Assembly (NCBI GenBank): GCA_963724495.1
Contig: CAVRUZ010000006.1
Location: forward strand, 248,001-312,000
DNA from: CAVRUZ01 sp963724495
Lineage (GTDB): Bacteria > Actinomycetota > Actinomycetes > Propionibacteriales > DAIQRJ01
Length of the DNA: 64,000 nucleotides
Reading direction: 5' to 3'
Shown: positions 38,262-46,376 of the stretch, piece by piece
Layout of the letters: each line of letters opens with the position of its first letter
How positions within the stretch are numbered: the first letter of the stretch is position 1
The notes under the pieces: generated by a model
The model's database searches: none
Told to the model about the DNA's origin: nothing
Seen by the model: only the letters and a program-made list of their open reading frames with translations
Position numbers and translations under genes: made by a program

Positions 38262-39128
38262 GTGACGAAGACTCGACCTGAGGGCACGCGATTGCGCGTC
38301 GACCTCAGGTTCGACGGCACCGCCTTTGCTGGCTGGGCGATTCAGCCCGGCCTGCGCACGATCCAGGACGAGATCGAACGTGCGCTCGCCACGGTGCTGA
38401 GGCAGCCTCCGCTTCGGGTCACGGTCGCGGGGCGGACTGATGCCGGCGTGCACGCGCGTGGTCAGGTCGCCCACGTCGACGTTCCGGACGTCAGCCTGAG
38501 AACACTCGAGATCGAGAGGCTGGCCGGGCGGCTCACCGGGGTCCTGCCCGACGACATCGCCGTGACGTCGGTGCGGCTGGCCGAGCCGGGCTTCGACGCA
38601 CGGTTCTCCGCGATCTGGCGCAGATACGCCTACCGCATCGCCGACCATCCCGGTGCCGTCGACCCGTTGCGACGCCATGACGTGCTTCGCCGGTTGCGTC
38701 CGCTCGACCACGAAGCGATGGCAGCGGCCTGCCCGGGCCTGCTGGGTCTTCGCGACTTCGCGGCGTTCTGCAAGAACCGTCCGGGCTCTACCGCGATCCG
38801 GACTCTGCAACGCCTGGACTGTGCGCGCAACAGTGATGACCTGGTGGTCGTCGACGTGCAGGCCGATGCCTTCTGCCACAGCATGGTGCGCTCGATCGTC
38901 GGCGCGCTCGTGGCGGTCGGAGAGGGGCGCTATCCATCCACGTGGCCGGCGCTGATCCAGGCCGGCGGCCGACGGGTGCCCGAAGTGACAGTGATGCCGG
39001 CTGCCGGGCTGACGCTCGAGGCCGTCGGATACCCGGAACCGCAGGAGTTGGCAGCTCAGGCAGATCGTGCGCGCGCTCTGCGCGTGCTGACGCCGGATGC
39101 AACCACCGCGGGTGGTGCGGTCGGATGA
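38262..39128 (+). CDS. truA: tRNA pseudouridine(38-40) synthase
   Basis: A 288-residue enzyme. LRVDLRFDGTAFAGWAIQPG is the N-terminal signature, VTVAGRTDAGVHARGQVAHV holds the catalytic Asp, and FCHSMVRSIVGALVAVGEG the conserved C-terminal motif. The GTG at 38262 is preferred because GGGAGG precedes it; a TTG at 38250 is within that ribosome site. In many actinobacteria truA directly follows rplQ; here it is about 2.8 kb away from rplQ and on the opposite strand. Confidence 0.97.
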   Translation: MTKTRPEGTRLRVDLRFDGTAFAGWAIQPGLRTIQDEIERALATVLRQPPLRVTVAGRTDAGVHARGQVAHVDVPDVSLRTLEIERLAGRLTGVLPDDIAVTSVRLAEPGFDARFSAIWRRYAYRIADHPGAVDPLRRHDVLRRLRPLDHEAMAAACPGLLGLRDFAAFCKNRPGSTAIRTLQRLDCARNSDDLVVVDVQADAFCHSMVRSIVGALVAVGEGRYPSTWPALIQAGGRRVPEVTVMPAAGLTLEAVGYPEPQELAAQADRARALRVLTPDATTAGGAVG

Positions 39129-39733
39129 CCGGTCAGTTCTTCGAGGAGAACCCCGGCGTGGCGAGCGAACCGATCGAGTTCTCCACCCGGATCTGGGGAC
39201 AGGACCTCACGTTCAGCACCGACACCGGCGTGTTCGCCCGCGGTCGCCTCGACCTCGGAACCTCGGTGCTCTTCCGCGCCACCGAGCCGCCCACAGGTGG
39301 CAGGCTGCTCGACCTCGGCTGCGGGTACGGCGCGATCGCGTGCGCGCTGGCGGCGGCATCGGGCGATGCGGACGTGGTGGCGATCGACGTGAACAACCGG
39401 GCGCTGGCGCTCACCGTCGCCAATGCCGTGCGCAACGGGCTGACGTCGGTACGGGCACTGCGGCCCGAGCAGGTACCCGACGGCGAGACCTTCGACCAGA
39501 TCTGGTCCAACCCGCCGATCCACGCGGGCAAGGCCGCCCTGCACGAGCTGCTGCTGCGGTGGCTGCCACGTCTGTCGCCCGACGGCCTGGCCCACCTGGT
39601 CGTCGGCCGCAACCTCGGCGCCGATCCCCTGGCCCGGTGGCTGCAGGATCAGGGCTACGACTGCACGCGGCTCGGCTCGGCGAAGGGCTTTCGGGTCCTG
39701 CGGGTACGGCCACCCTCCCTGGAGGCGGCGTGA
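39125..39733 (+). CDS. RsmC-like class I methyltransferase
   Basis: A 202-residue protein with motif I RLLDLGCGYGAIACALAAAS and the NPPI catalytic motif in FDQIWSNPPIHAGKAA, typical of small-molecule or rRNA guanine N2 methyltransferases (RsmC/RlmG). It lacks the inactive N-terminal domain of E. coli RsmC. ATGA overlap with truA and GTGA overlap with the downstream reductase indicate one operon, so an RNA target is the likely reading. Confidence 0.88.
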   Translation: MTGQFFEENPGVASEPIEFSTRIWGQDLTFSTDTGVFARGRLDLGTSVLFRATEPPTGGRLLDLGCGYGAIACALAAASGDADVVAIDVNNRALALTVANAVRNGLTSVRALRPEQVPDGETFDQIWSNPPIHAGKAALHELLLRWLPRLSPDGLAHLVVGRNLGADPLARWLQDQGYDCTRLGSAKGFRVLRVRPPSLEAA

Positions 39734-40473
39734 GCGACCAACGACCGCTCGCAGTCGTCTCCGGCGCCGGCCGCGGCATCGGAGCCGCCACCGCCCGTGC
39801 CCTGGCCGTGGCCGGCTGGGACGTCGTGGTGGGGTTCCACCGGGACCGCGACGCAGCCGAAGCCGTGGGCGACGAGTGCGTGCGGCTCGGAGCCCGCGCG
39901 TTCACCGTCCAGGCCGACCTGTCGCAGCCGGCGGAGGTCGACCGCTTCTGGCAGGTCGTCGACGACCAGGGCGGGCAGGTAGCCGGCCTGGTGAACAACG
40001 CCGGCGTCGTGAGTCCGAAGGCCGACGTTGCCGACATGTCCGCCGATCGGCTGCGCCGGCTGCTCGACGTCAACGTCGTCGGCGCGTTCCTCATGGCCGG
40101 GGCAGCCGTGCGGCGCATGGCGCACTCACGCGGGGGTTCCGGCGGCGTGATCGTCAACGTCTCCTCACGGGCGGCGATCCGCGGCGGCTCGGGCGAGTAC
40201 GTCGACTACGCGGCGTCGAAGGCCGCCGTCGACGTGCTGACCACCGGACTGGCGCTCGAAGTGGCGCGGGACGGAGTCCGGGTCGTGGGGATCAGGCCGG
40301 GACTCATCGACACCGAGATCCACGTCCCGGGCCGGCTCGAGCGGCTGACGCCCGACGTGCCGATGGCGCGGGCGGGCCGCCCGGAGGAAGTGGCCGAGGC
40401 AATCAGGTGGCTGATGTCGGACCAGGCGAGCTACGTGACCGGCAGCACCCTCGACGTCGGTGGCGGCCGCTAG
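39730..40473 (+). CDS. SDR-family oxidoreductase
   Basis: A 247-residue short-chain dehydrogenase. Cofactor loop VVSGAGRGIGAATARAL, NNAGVV, catalytic Ser in IVNVSSRAA and the YAASK motif are complete; it ends VTGSTLDVGGGR as in FabG-like proteins. The cofactor loop with Arg suggests NADPH. The substrate is unknown. Last gene of the truA operon; the converging membrane-protein gene overlaps its stop by four bases. Confidence 0.9.
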   Translation: MSDQRPLAVVSGAGRGIGAATARALAVAGWDVVVGFHRDRDAAEAVGDECVRLGARAFTVQADLSQPAEVDRFWQVVDDQGGQVAGLVNNAGVVSPKADVADMSADRLRRLLDVNVVGAFLMAGAAVRRMAHSRGGSGGVIVNVSSRAAIRGGSGEYVDYAASKAAVDVLTTGLALEVARDGVRVVGIRPGLIDTEIHVPGRLERLTPDVPMARAGRPEEVAEAIRWLMSDQASYVTGSTLDVGGGR

Positions 40474-41087
40474 CCGGACGGTCGGCGCCGGAAGTGCAGG
40501 CCGTGCTCGGCGAGCTCGAGCGACGCGAGCGCCTCGATCATCCGGGGATCGCCCGATCGCCAGGCTCCCACCGGATCGGGACTGAGCCGCGCCAGCCGGT
40601 CGAGCGGCTGCCGGGTGAGCGCCCGCAGGGCCAGCAGCGACAGGTCGGCGTCGTCGTCGAGGAAAGCGGTCGACGCCGTGGCGGTGCGGACGAACCGCCA
40701 GCGGCCAAGGAACCAGATGATGCCGACCACCAGGAACGGCAGCACCCCGGCGAGCACACCGCAGACAAGCGCCAGGCGTTCGACCCCCGCGACCATGTCC
40801 GCGCCCGCCTGCTGCAGCGGTTGCGCTGACGACGCGAGCTGGTCGAACGGCGACCGGACGCCATCCCCCACGAGCGGGAGCTCGCCGAGCTGTTCGCCGG
40901 TGCGGCGCATGCCGTCGGCGAGCTGCCCGCCGGCCGCCTCCACCTGCCGCGCCGGCTCGGCTAGGACCAGGACCGACCGGTGGACGAGCAGCGCCACGAG
41001 CAGGCAGACCACGGCCCAGCCGAGCATGAGCACGTCGGCGAGGATCTGGCGCGTCCGGCGAGCCGGGGCGTCGGCGTACAGCTTCAT
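40470..41087 (-). CDS. Membrane protein of unknown function
   Basis: A 205-residue protein with two clear membrane helices: VLMLGWAVVCLLVALLV near the N-terminus and VCGVLAGVLPFLVVGIIWFLG near the middle, flanking a helical, probably extracytoplasmic loop of about 60 residues. The C-terminal third is polar. The ATG at 41087 is chosen; another at 41120 overlaps the upstream gene. The start region carries a short repeated sequence (see separate entry). No family recognised. Confidence 0.65.
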   Translation of the reverse strand: MKLYADAPARRTRQILADVLMLGWAVVCLLVALLVHRSVLVLAEPARQVEAAGGQLADGMRRTGEQLGELPLVGDGVRSPFDQLASSAQPLQQAGADMVAGVERLALVCGVLAGVLPFLVVGIIWFLGRWRFVRTATASTAFLDDDADLSLLALRALTRQPLDRLARLSPDPVGAWRSGDPRMIEALASLELAEHGLHFRRRPSG

Positions 41088-41120
41088 CGGGGGCACAGCT
41101 TCATTGGGGCACAGCTTCAT
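41085..41120 (-). repeat. Near-tandem repeats of ATGAAGCTG at a gene junction
   Basis: On the minus strand ATGAAGCTGTGCCCC at 41120-41106 is followed by ATGAAGCTGTGCCCC at 41104-41090 and then ATGAAGCTG at 41087-41079. The spacing differs (16 and 17 bases), so the copies fall in different frames. The first lies within the end of the upstream gene and the third is the start of the downstream gene. Confidence 0.75.
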
Positions 41121-41790
41121 GGGTCGGGGTGGGGAAGTGCGATGGCATCTTCGGGTACCGCACGGATCGTCGCGCGAACTCCATCGACGTCCCCAGGTAG
41201 ATCAGGCCGACCGCCGATCCGACCACGGCCACCGCGGCCGGAGCGGCTCCAGCAGCGTTCGACACCAGGGATCCCAGGATGCCGGCCACGATCGAGTTCG
41301 TCACGATCATGAAGACGCCGGTGCTTCCGGCGACGTGGCTGAGCGTTGATCGCCGGACGCCCATCAGGTAGGTCTGCATCAGCCCGGCCTGGTCGTCGTG
41401 CGCGGACGTGACCAGGTGGTCGGCCAGCCCGGGATCCAGCTCCAGATAGGCGGCCCGAATGCGGTTCATGCCGAGGAGGAAGGCCGCGTCGTCGTTGCTG
41501 GCATTCATCACCCGGATGCCGGTCAGCGTGCCGAGCACGAGAATGGCGGCAGACAGTCCGATCGACAGCACGCGGAAGGCCGGTCCGAAACCTGACGATT
41601 GTGCCACCAGCGCCAGGACGACCAGCGCGGCCGACATCACCGTGAGGTGGATGCTGATCCGGCTCATTACTTCGGCCCAGGTGGTGCTGCGACTGCCCAG
41701 CAGGCTCCAGTGCTCGGTAGCGAGGATCGCCACCCGGACCGACGGGTTGACCTCTCCTCCAACGACACTGCGCTGTGGCTCGGCTGACAC
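41101..41790 (-). CDS. Membrane protein of unknown function
   Basis: A 229-residue protein. Four hydrophobic helices can be seen: HLTVMSAALVVLALVAQ, VLSIGLSAAILVLGTLTG, GVFMIVTNSIVAGILGSLV and APAAVAVVGSAVGLIYLG. A polar stretch between the second and third (about 90-140) has GMNRIRAAYLELDPGLADHL. I do not recognise a named family. It lies 101 bases beyond the rplQ stop and in the same direction, 13 bases ahead of another membrane-protein gene. Confidence 0.65.
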   Translation of the reverse strand: MSAEPQRSVVGGEVNPSVRVAILATEHWSLLGSRSTTWAEVMSRISIHLTVMSAALVVLALVAQSSGFGPAFRVLSIGLSAAILVLGTLTGIRVMNASNDDAAFLLGMNRIRAAYLELDPGLADHLVTSAHDDQAGLMQTYLMGVRRSTLSHVAGSTGVFMIVTNSIVAGILGSLVSNAAGAAPAAVAVVGSAVGLIYLGTSMEFARRSVRYPKMPSHFPTPTHEAVPQ

Positions 41791-41891
41791 GTCAGGTCCG
41801 GGGGTGGTGGCGGGACATGGCGCAGCCTCCTGGCGACAGGCTCGTGGGTCCCTCGCAACCTACGCCCGGTAGGTCGATGGTCGGTGCCGGC

Positions 41892-42635
41892 CTACTCGGT
41901 GGCTTCGTCGCCCTCGTCCGGCTCGCCGCCGGCCCGCTCGAACCCGGCAGCCTCTGCCGCCTCGGCGGTGGTGAAGTACACCTCGGCCTCGGTGCGGTCG
42001 TACCAGGGCGAGTCGACCTCGTGGTACTTGTTCGAGTTGGCGTTGCCCTTGACCGGGAACCCGTCCGGAACGCTGTTGTCCTCGGTGGCGGGATGCGAAT
42101 CGGCGCCGTAGGGGCCGTCGGTGCTCTGCTCGGCCGTGCCCTCGTCGTCCGCAACCTCGTCGGCAGCGGGCTCCTCGGTGACCGGCTCGTCCGCGGTGGC
42201 CTCGGCAGCAGGTGCCGCAGCAGCCTTCTTCGCGCTCGACTTCTTCGCCGCCGACTTCTTGGCCGGCCGGCTCGGCAACTCCGCCTCGACCAGTTCGACG
42301 ACGACCAGAGGGGCACCGTCACCCTTGCGCGGGCCGAGCTTGATGATCCGCAGGTAGCCGCCGTCTCTATCGGCGAACCGAGGCCCGATGTCGGCGAACA
42401 GCGTGTGCAGCACGCCCTTGTTGCGCACCAGCGTCGCCGCCTGGCGGCGGGAGTGCAGGTCGCCACGACGGGCCTTGGTGATCAGCCGCTCTGCATACGG
42501 ACGCAGGCGGCGGGCCTTGGCCTCGGTGGTGGTGATGCGGCCGTGCTCGAACAGGCTTGTCGCCAGGTTCGACAGGATCAGCCGCTCATGGGCCGGGCCG
42601 CCGCCGAGGCGGGCACCCTTGGTGGGCGTGGGCAT
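41892..42635 (-). CDS. rplQ: Ribosomal protein L17 with long C-terminal extension
   Basis: The first 120 residues are a complete L17 (PTPTKGARLGGGPAHERLIL, FADIGPRFADRDGGYLRIIK). A further 125 residues follow: a Lys/Ala stretch with KKSAAKKSSAKK, an acidic spacer, then PVKGNANSNKYHEVDSPWYD and TEAEVYFTTAEAAEAAGF, which match the sunset-type small domain found in other actinobacterial proteins. Typical L17 is 120-140 residues, so this 247-residue form doubles the protein. The extension's function is unknown; it is probably surface exposed. It follows rpoA, completing the alpha operon. Confidence 0.96.
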   Translation of the reverse strand: MPTPTKGARLGGGPAHERLILSNLATSLFEHGRITTTEAKARRLRPYAERLITKARRGDLHSRRQAATLVRNKGVLHTLFADIGPRFADRDGGYLRIIKLGPRKGDGAPLVVVELVEAELPSRPAKKSAAKKSSAKKAAAAPAAEATADEPVTEEPAADEVADDEGTAEQSTDGPYGADSHPATEDNSVPDGFPVKGNANSNKYHEVDSPWYDRTEAEVYFTTAEAAEAAGFERAGGEPDEGDEATE

Positions 42636-42711
42636 GTCTGCTCCTCTGACTGGCGCTTTCATTGTGTGAAGATCGGGACAGATCCGAAGGATCTGTGTCA
42701 CCGAGCCCCGA

Positions 42712-42742
42712 GACGAGGCGGCCGGACTCCGGCCGCCCCGTC
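42712..42742 (-). other. Intercistronic hairpin between rpoA and rplQ
   Basis: GGCGGCCGG and CCGGCCGCC pair perfectly around ACT, and the stem extends by GACG/CGTC across one mismatch. With rpoA upstream and rplQ downstream on the same strand it may be an attenuator or an mRNA-processing or stabilising structure; there is no U-run. Confidence 0.6.
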
Positions 42743-42773
42743 ATCGAGGCAGGTGACTAGTACTGCTTTGGAA

Positions 42774-43793
42774 CTAGTACTGCTCGGTCTCGACGAAGCC
42801 GAGGTCGTCGTCCAGGTCGCCGCCCGCGGGCAGGTACGTGCTCGGGTCGAAGCCCGGCGCGCTGTCCTTGAGCGACAGGCCCATGCTCTCGAGCTTGGCC
42901 TTGACCTCGTCGATCGACTTCGAGCCGAAGTTGCGGATGTCGAGCAGGTCCTGCTCCGAGCGGGCGATCAGCTCGCCGACCGTGTGGATGCCCTCCCGCT
43001 TGAGGCAGTTGTACGACCGCACGGTGAGGTTGAGGTCCTCGATCGGCAGCGCCAGGTCGGCCGCCAGCTGGGCGTCGACCGGAGACGGGCCGATGTCGAT
43101 GCCCTCGGCGTCGACATTGAGCTCACGGGCCAGACCGAACAGCTCGACAAGCGTCTTGCCGGCCGAGGCCACAGCATCGCGCGGCCGGGTCGACGGCTTG
43201 GTCTCGACGTCGACGATCAGCTTGTCGAAGTCGGTCCGCTGCTCGACGCGCGTCGCCTCGACCTTGTAGGTGACCTTGAGCACCGGGGAGTAGATCGAGT
43301 CGATCGGCAGCCGGCCGATCTCGGCGTCGCCGGCAGCGTTCTGCTGGGCGGAGACGTACCCGCGGCCGCGCTCGACCACGAGTTCCATGTCGAGCTTGCC
43401 CTTGTCGTTGAGCGTCGCGATCTTCAGGTCGGGGTTGTGCACCTCGACGCCGGCCGGCGGCGCGATGTCGGCCGCGGTGACCTCGCCGGGGCCGGACTTG
43501 CGCAGGTACATGCTCACCGGCTCGTCGTTCTCGCTGGAGACCACGAGCTGCTTGAGGTTCAGCACCACCTGGGTGACGTCCTCGGTGACGCCGGTGACGG
43601 TGGTGAACTCGTGCAGCACCCCGTCGATGCGAAGGCTGGTGACGGCTGCGCCCGGAATCGACGACAGCAGTGTGCGCCGCAGCGAGTTTCCGAGGGTGTA
43701 GCCGAAGCCGGGCTCCAGTGGTTCGAGTACGAACCGGGAGCGGTAGTCGCCGACGACCTCTTCGGTCAATGTCGGCCTTTGTGCAATCAGCAC
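42774..43793 (-). CDS. rpoA: RNA polymerase subunit alpha
   Basis: A 339-residue subunit that nucleates RNA polymerase assembly. The N-terminal domain has FVLEPLEPGFGYTLGNSLRR and LLSSIPGAAVTSLRIDGVLH. The C-terminal domain has VRSYNCLKREGIHTVGELIA and FGSKSIDEVKAKLESMGL, which contact promoter DNA and activators. The end (DLGFVETEQY) is usual for actinobacteria. A 12-base duplicate of the sequence around its stop codon lies at 42756-42767. Confidence 0.99.
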   Translation of the reverse strand: MLIAQRPTLTEEVVGDYRSRFVLEPLEPGFGYTLGNSLRRTLLSSIPGAAVTSLRIDGVLHEFTTVTGVTEDVTQVVLNLKQLVVSSENDEPVSMYLRKSGPGEVTAADIAPPAGVEVHNPDLKIATLNDKGKLDMELVVERGRGYVSAQQNAAGDAEIGRLPIDSIYSPVLKVTYKVEATRVEQRTDFDKLIVDVETKPSTRPRDAVASAGKTLVELFGLARELNVDAEGIDIGPSPVDAQLAADLALPIEDLNLTVRSYNCLKREGIHTVGELIARSEQDLLDIRNFGSKSIDEVKAKLESMGLSLKDSAPGFDPSTYLPAGGDLDDDLGFVETEQY

Positions 43794-43919
43794 TGGGAAA
43801 TCCCTTTCGTGACGCCCGCCATATGACGTCAGTCGTGGTGAGGAAGGACGGTCGTTGGCGCTGACCGACCCGTGTCGTCAGGGCAGGTGCCCCGACTGTT
43901 TGTCTTGCTACTGCTGGTG

Positions 43920-44528
43920 TTACTGCTTGCTGTAGTACTCCACGATGTACTGCTCGTTCACCGGGATGTCGATCTGCTCGCGGATCGGCAACTGGTGCAC
44001 GAGGACGCGGAGCGTGTTGGGGACGACCTCGAGCCATGCAGGCACGGGGCGTTCGCCGTGGGTCTCCCGGGCGACGATCAGCGGGGTCATCTCCCGTGAC
44101 TTGTCGCGCAGGTCGATCACGTCGAAGGGCTTGACCTGGTAGCTGGGGATGTCGACCTTGCGGCCGTTGACCAGGAAGTGGCCGTGCACGACCAGCTGAC
44201 GTGAGTGCCGCCGGGTGCGGGCGATGCCCGCCCGGTAGATCACGTTGTCGAGTCGGCACTCGAGGATCTGCAGGAGGTTGTCACCGGTCTTGCCGGCGCG
44301 CCGCGTCGCCTCGACGTAGTAGCGGCGGAACTGCTTCTCGAGCACGCCGTAGGAGTAGCGGGCCTTCTGCTTCTCCTTGAGCTGGTTCAGGTATTCCTTC
44401 TCCTTCGGCCGGCCGCGACCGTGCTGGCCGGGCGGGAAGGGACGGCGCTCGAACGCCTGGTCGCCACCGACGAGGTCTACCCCGAGGCGGCGGGACTTCT
44501 TGGTCATGGGGCCGGTATAGCGGGCCAT
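43920..44528 (-). CDS. rpsD: Ribosomal protein S4
   Basis: A 202-residue primary 16S-binding protein that starts ARYTGPMTKKSRRLGVDLVG, with QFRRYYVEATRRAGKTGDNL and the S4 domain RLDNVIYRAGIARTRRHSRQ. It has no zinc-binding Cys cluster at the N-terminus (C-minus form). It lies between rpsK and rpoA with gaps of 31 and 126 bases. Confidence 0.99.
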   Translation of the reverse strand: MARYTGPMTKKSRRLGVDLVGGDQAFERRPFPPGQHGRGRPKEKEYLNQLKEKQKARYSYGVLEKQFRRYYVEATRRAGKTGDNLLQILECRLDNVIYRAGIARTRRHSRQLVVHGHFLVNGRKVDIPSYQVKPFDVIDLRDKSREMTPLIVARETHGERPVPAWLEVVPNTLRVLVHQLPIREQIDIPVNEQYIVEYYSKQ

Positions 44529-44559
44529 GTCTGTTCGTCTCCTTCGCGAGTTCTAGGGG

Positions 44560-44958
44560 TCAGACCCGGCGCCGCTTGGGCGGGCGGCAGCCGTTGTGCG
44601 GCATCGGCGTGACGTCGGAGATCGTCCCGACGTCGAGTCCGGTCGCGGTGAGCGAACGGATGGCCGTCTCGCGGCCCGAACCCGGACCCTTGACGAACAC
44701 GTCGACCTTCTTCATGCCGTGCTCCATCGCGCGCTTGGCCGCGGTCTCGGCAGCCTGCTGTGCGGCGTAGGGCGTGGACTTGCGCGACCCCTTGAACCCG
44801 ACCGTGCCCGAGCTGGCCCAGGCGATCACGGCGCCGGAGTAGTCGGTGATGGTGATGATCGTGTTGTTGAAGGTGCTCTTGATGTGTGCGTGCCCAGCGG
44901 ACACGTTCTTCTTCTCGCGGCGGCGCGGCTTCTTCGCGCCGGACGGCTTGGGTGGCAT
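44560..44958 (-). CDS. rpsK: Ribosomal protein S11
   Basis: A 132-residue platform protein of the small subunit. NVSAGHAHIKSTFNNTIITI and VKGPGSGRETAIRSL are diagnostic, and it ends in GCRPPKRRRV. The basic N-terminus (KPSGAKKPRRREKK) is usual for actinobacteria. It lies 69 bases after rpsM. Confidence 0.99.
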   Translation of the reverse strand: MPPKPSGAKKPRRREKKNVSAGHAHIKSTFNNTIITITDYSGAVIAWASSGTVGFKGSRKSTPYAAQQAAETAAKRAMEHGMKKVDVFVKGPGSGRETAIRSLTATGLDVGTISDVTPMPHNGCRPPKRRRV

Positions 44959-45027
44959 GCAGTGCTCCTTGCGGATTTATCGAGTAGCTGTACTGCCCGA
45001 TTACGAAGTGGAGGGGTCGTGCGAGGC

Positions 45028-45405
45028 CTACTTGGTGGCCTTCTTCCGCCCGGCGACGGTCTTCTTGGGTCCCTTGCGGGTCCGCGCGTTGGTACGGGTG
45101 CGCTGACCGTGAACCGGGAGGCCACGACGATGCCGGAGCCCCTCGTAACAGCCGATCTCGACCTTGCGCCTGATGTCGGCCGACACCTCACGGCGCAGGT
45201 CGCCCTCGATCTGGTAGTTCGCCTCGATCCAGTCCCGCAGCGCGACGAGTTCGGTGTCGCCCAGCTGGTGGACCCGCAGGTCACCGGAGATGCCGGTGCC
45301 CGCGAGGGTCTTCTCGGCGCGGGTGCGACCGATGCCATAGATGTAGGTGAGCGCGACTTCCAGGCGCTTGTCGCGCGGGAGGTCGACGCCGACGAGTCGG
45401 GCCAT
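45028..45405 (-). CDS. rpsM: Ribosomal protein S13
   Basis: A 125-residue head protein contacting the P-site tRNA and the large subunit. ARLVGVDLPRDKRLEVALTY, IYGIGRTRAEKTL and GLRHRRGLPVHGQRTRTNAR are clear. Gap of 166 bases after rpmJ contains no other gene that I can support. Confidence 0.99.
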   Translation of the reverse strand: MARLVGVDLPRDKRLEVALTYIYGIGRTRAEKTLAGTGISGDLRVHQLGDTELVALRDWIEANYQIEGDLRREVSADIRRKVEIGCYEGLRHRRGLPVHGQRTRTNARTRKGPKKTVAGRKKATK

Positions 45406-45571
45406 GCGGGCAGTTTCCCTTCGTAGCAGAGGTGTCGAGCGCTACCGCGTCCCTGTCTGCCCGGACCGGCGCTAGGCGCTGATCCACAGGGCCCCGGCCT
45501 CTGGTCCGGGGGCACGCACCCTCATCTGATTGAGCAGCGAGGGCGAGCGGTGGCACTTCTTCGCAGGGCGG

Positions 45572-45688
45572 TCAGCCCTGGCGTTGCTTGTGTCGCGGGT
45601 TGGAGGAGCAGATGACCCGCACCACACCGCCGCGACGGATCACCTTGCAGTTGTCACAGATCTTCTTGACGCTTGCTTGGACCTTCAT
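45572..45688 (-). CDS. rpmJ: Ribosomal protein L36
   Basis: A 38-residue zinc-ribbon protein: MKVQASVKKICDNCKVIRR, with Cys at 11, 14 and 27 and His at 33, the metal-binding (C-plus) form, and the ending SSNPRHKQRQG. It lies between infA and rpsM, the usual place. A zinc-free paralogue is often found elsewhere in actinobacteria. Confidence 0.97.
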   Translation of the reverse strand: MKVQASVKKICDNCKVIRRGGVVRVICSSNPRHKQRQG

Positions 45689-45737
45689 GCTCGTGTCTCT
45701 CGTTGTTGGTTCATGGGCTCGTAGTTCATGACACGGA

Positions 45738-45959
45738 TCACCGGTACCGGTAGACGATGCGCCCGCGAGTCAGGTCGTAGGGGGAGAGCTCCACCACCAC
45801 GCGGTCCTCGGGAAGGATCCGGATGTAGTGACGTCGCATGTTGCCGCTGATGTGGGCCAACACCTTGTGTCCGTTGGTGAGTTCAACCCGGAACATGGCA
45901 TTGGGCAAGGCCTCGACGATCGTCCCCTCGATCTCGATGACGCCTTCCTTCTTTGGCAT
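45738..45959 (-). CDS. infA: Translation initiation factor IF-1
   Basis: A 73-residue OB-fold protein blocking the A site during initiation: PKKEGVIEIEGTIVEALPNA, MFRVELTNGHKVLAHISGNM and the ending LTRGRIVYRYR. The ATG at 45959 matches the family start; a longer frame upstream is not conserved. The 180 bases before it, up to the DUF1707 gene, probably hold its own promoter. Confidence 0.99.
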   Translation of the reverse strand: MPKKEGVIEIEGTIVEALPNAMFRVELTNGHKVLAHISGNMRRHYIRILPEDRVVVELSPYDLTRGRIVYRYR

Positions 45960-46138
45960 ATCCTCCGCTTCCTGACCGGTACCGCGGCCCGTCCTGGGCG
46001 CGCGGGGACTCATATCCGAATGACACGGGTTCAGGCGTACGCAGCATCCGACATGTGTTGAGGGACATGCGACAACGCCCGGCATGAGCCGACAGATCAG
46101 TGTACCGGCGCCGTAGGCGCAGGCCAAAGCCGCGAGAG

Positions 46139-46327
46139 CTACGCCTGCGGGACGAGGTCGCGGATCTGGCGCTCGAGGTCGCCGTAGGTCCGCGCCGACA
46201 GGGTGGCGTCGAGGCGCTCACCGAGTTCGTCGATCGTGAGCCTGCCGTCGACGTGCGCCGTGCGCAGCCGTTCGGCGATGATGTCGCGGTCGGCCTCGGA
46301 GCAGCGGTCGTGGGGTCCGTAGTACAT
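46139..46327 (-). CDS. DUF1707 (SHOCT-like) domain protein
   Basis: A 62-residue protein made almost only of the DUF1707 domain: RCSEADRDIIAERLRTAHVD, GRLTIDELGERLDATLSART and DLERQIRDLVPQ. In actinobacteria the domain often precedes membrane helices; here it stands alone. Function unknown. It sits in an unusual place, between infA and an alpha-hydroxy-acid oxidase gene within the ribosomal cluster. Confidence 0.82.
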   Translation of the reverse strand: MYYGPHDRCSEADRDIIAERLRTAHVDGRLTIDELGERLDATLSARTYGDLERQIRDLVPQA

Positions 46328-46376
46328 GTCGTCGAGTCTCCTGCCTCGCCGTCGTGGCCGCTATCGGGTGAGTCCC

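Noticed and set aside
45406..45571. Additional small ribosomal gene between rpmJ and rpsM
   Set aside because: No frame matches a ribosomal protein; the open frames are Arg/Pro-rich and overlap the leader of rpsM.
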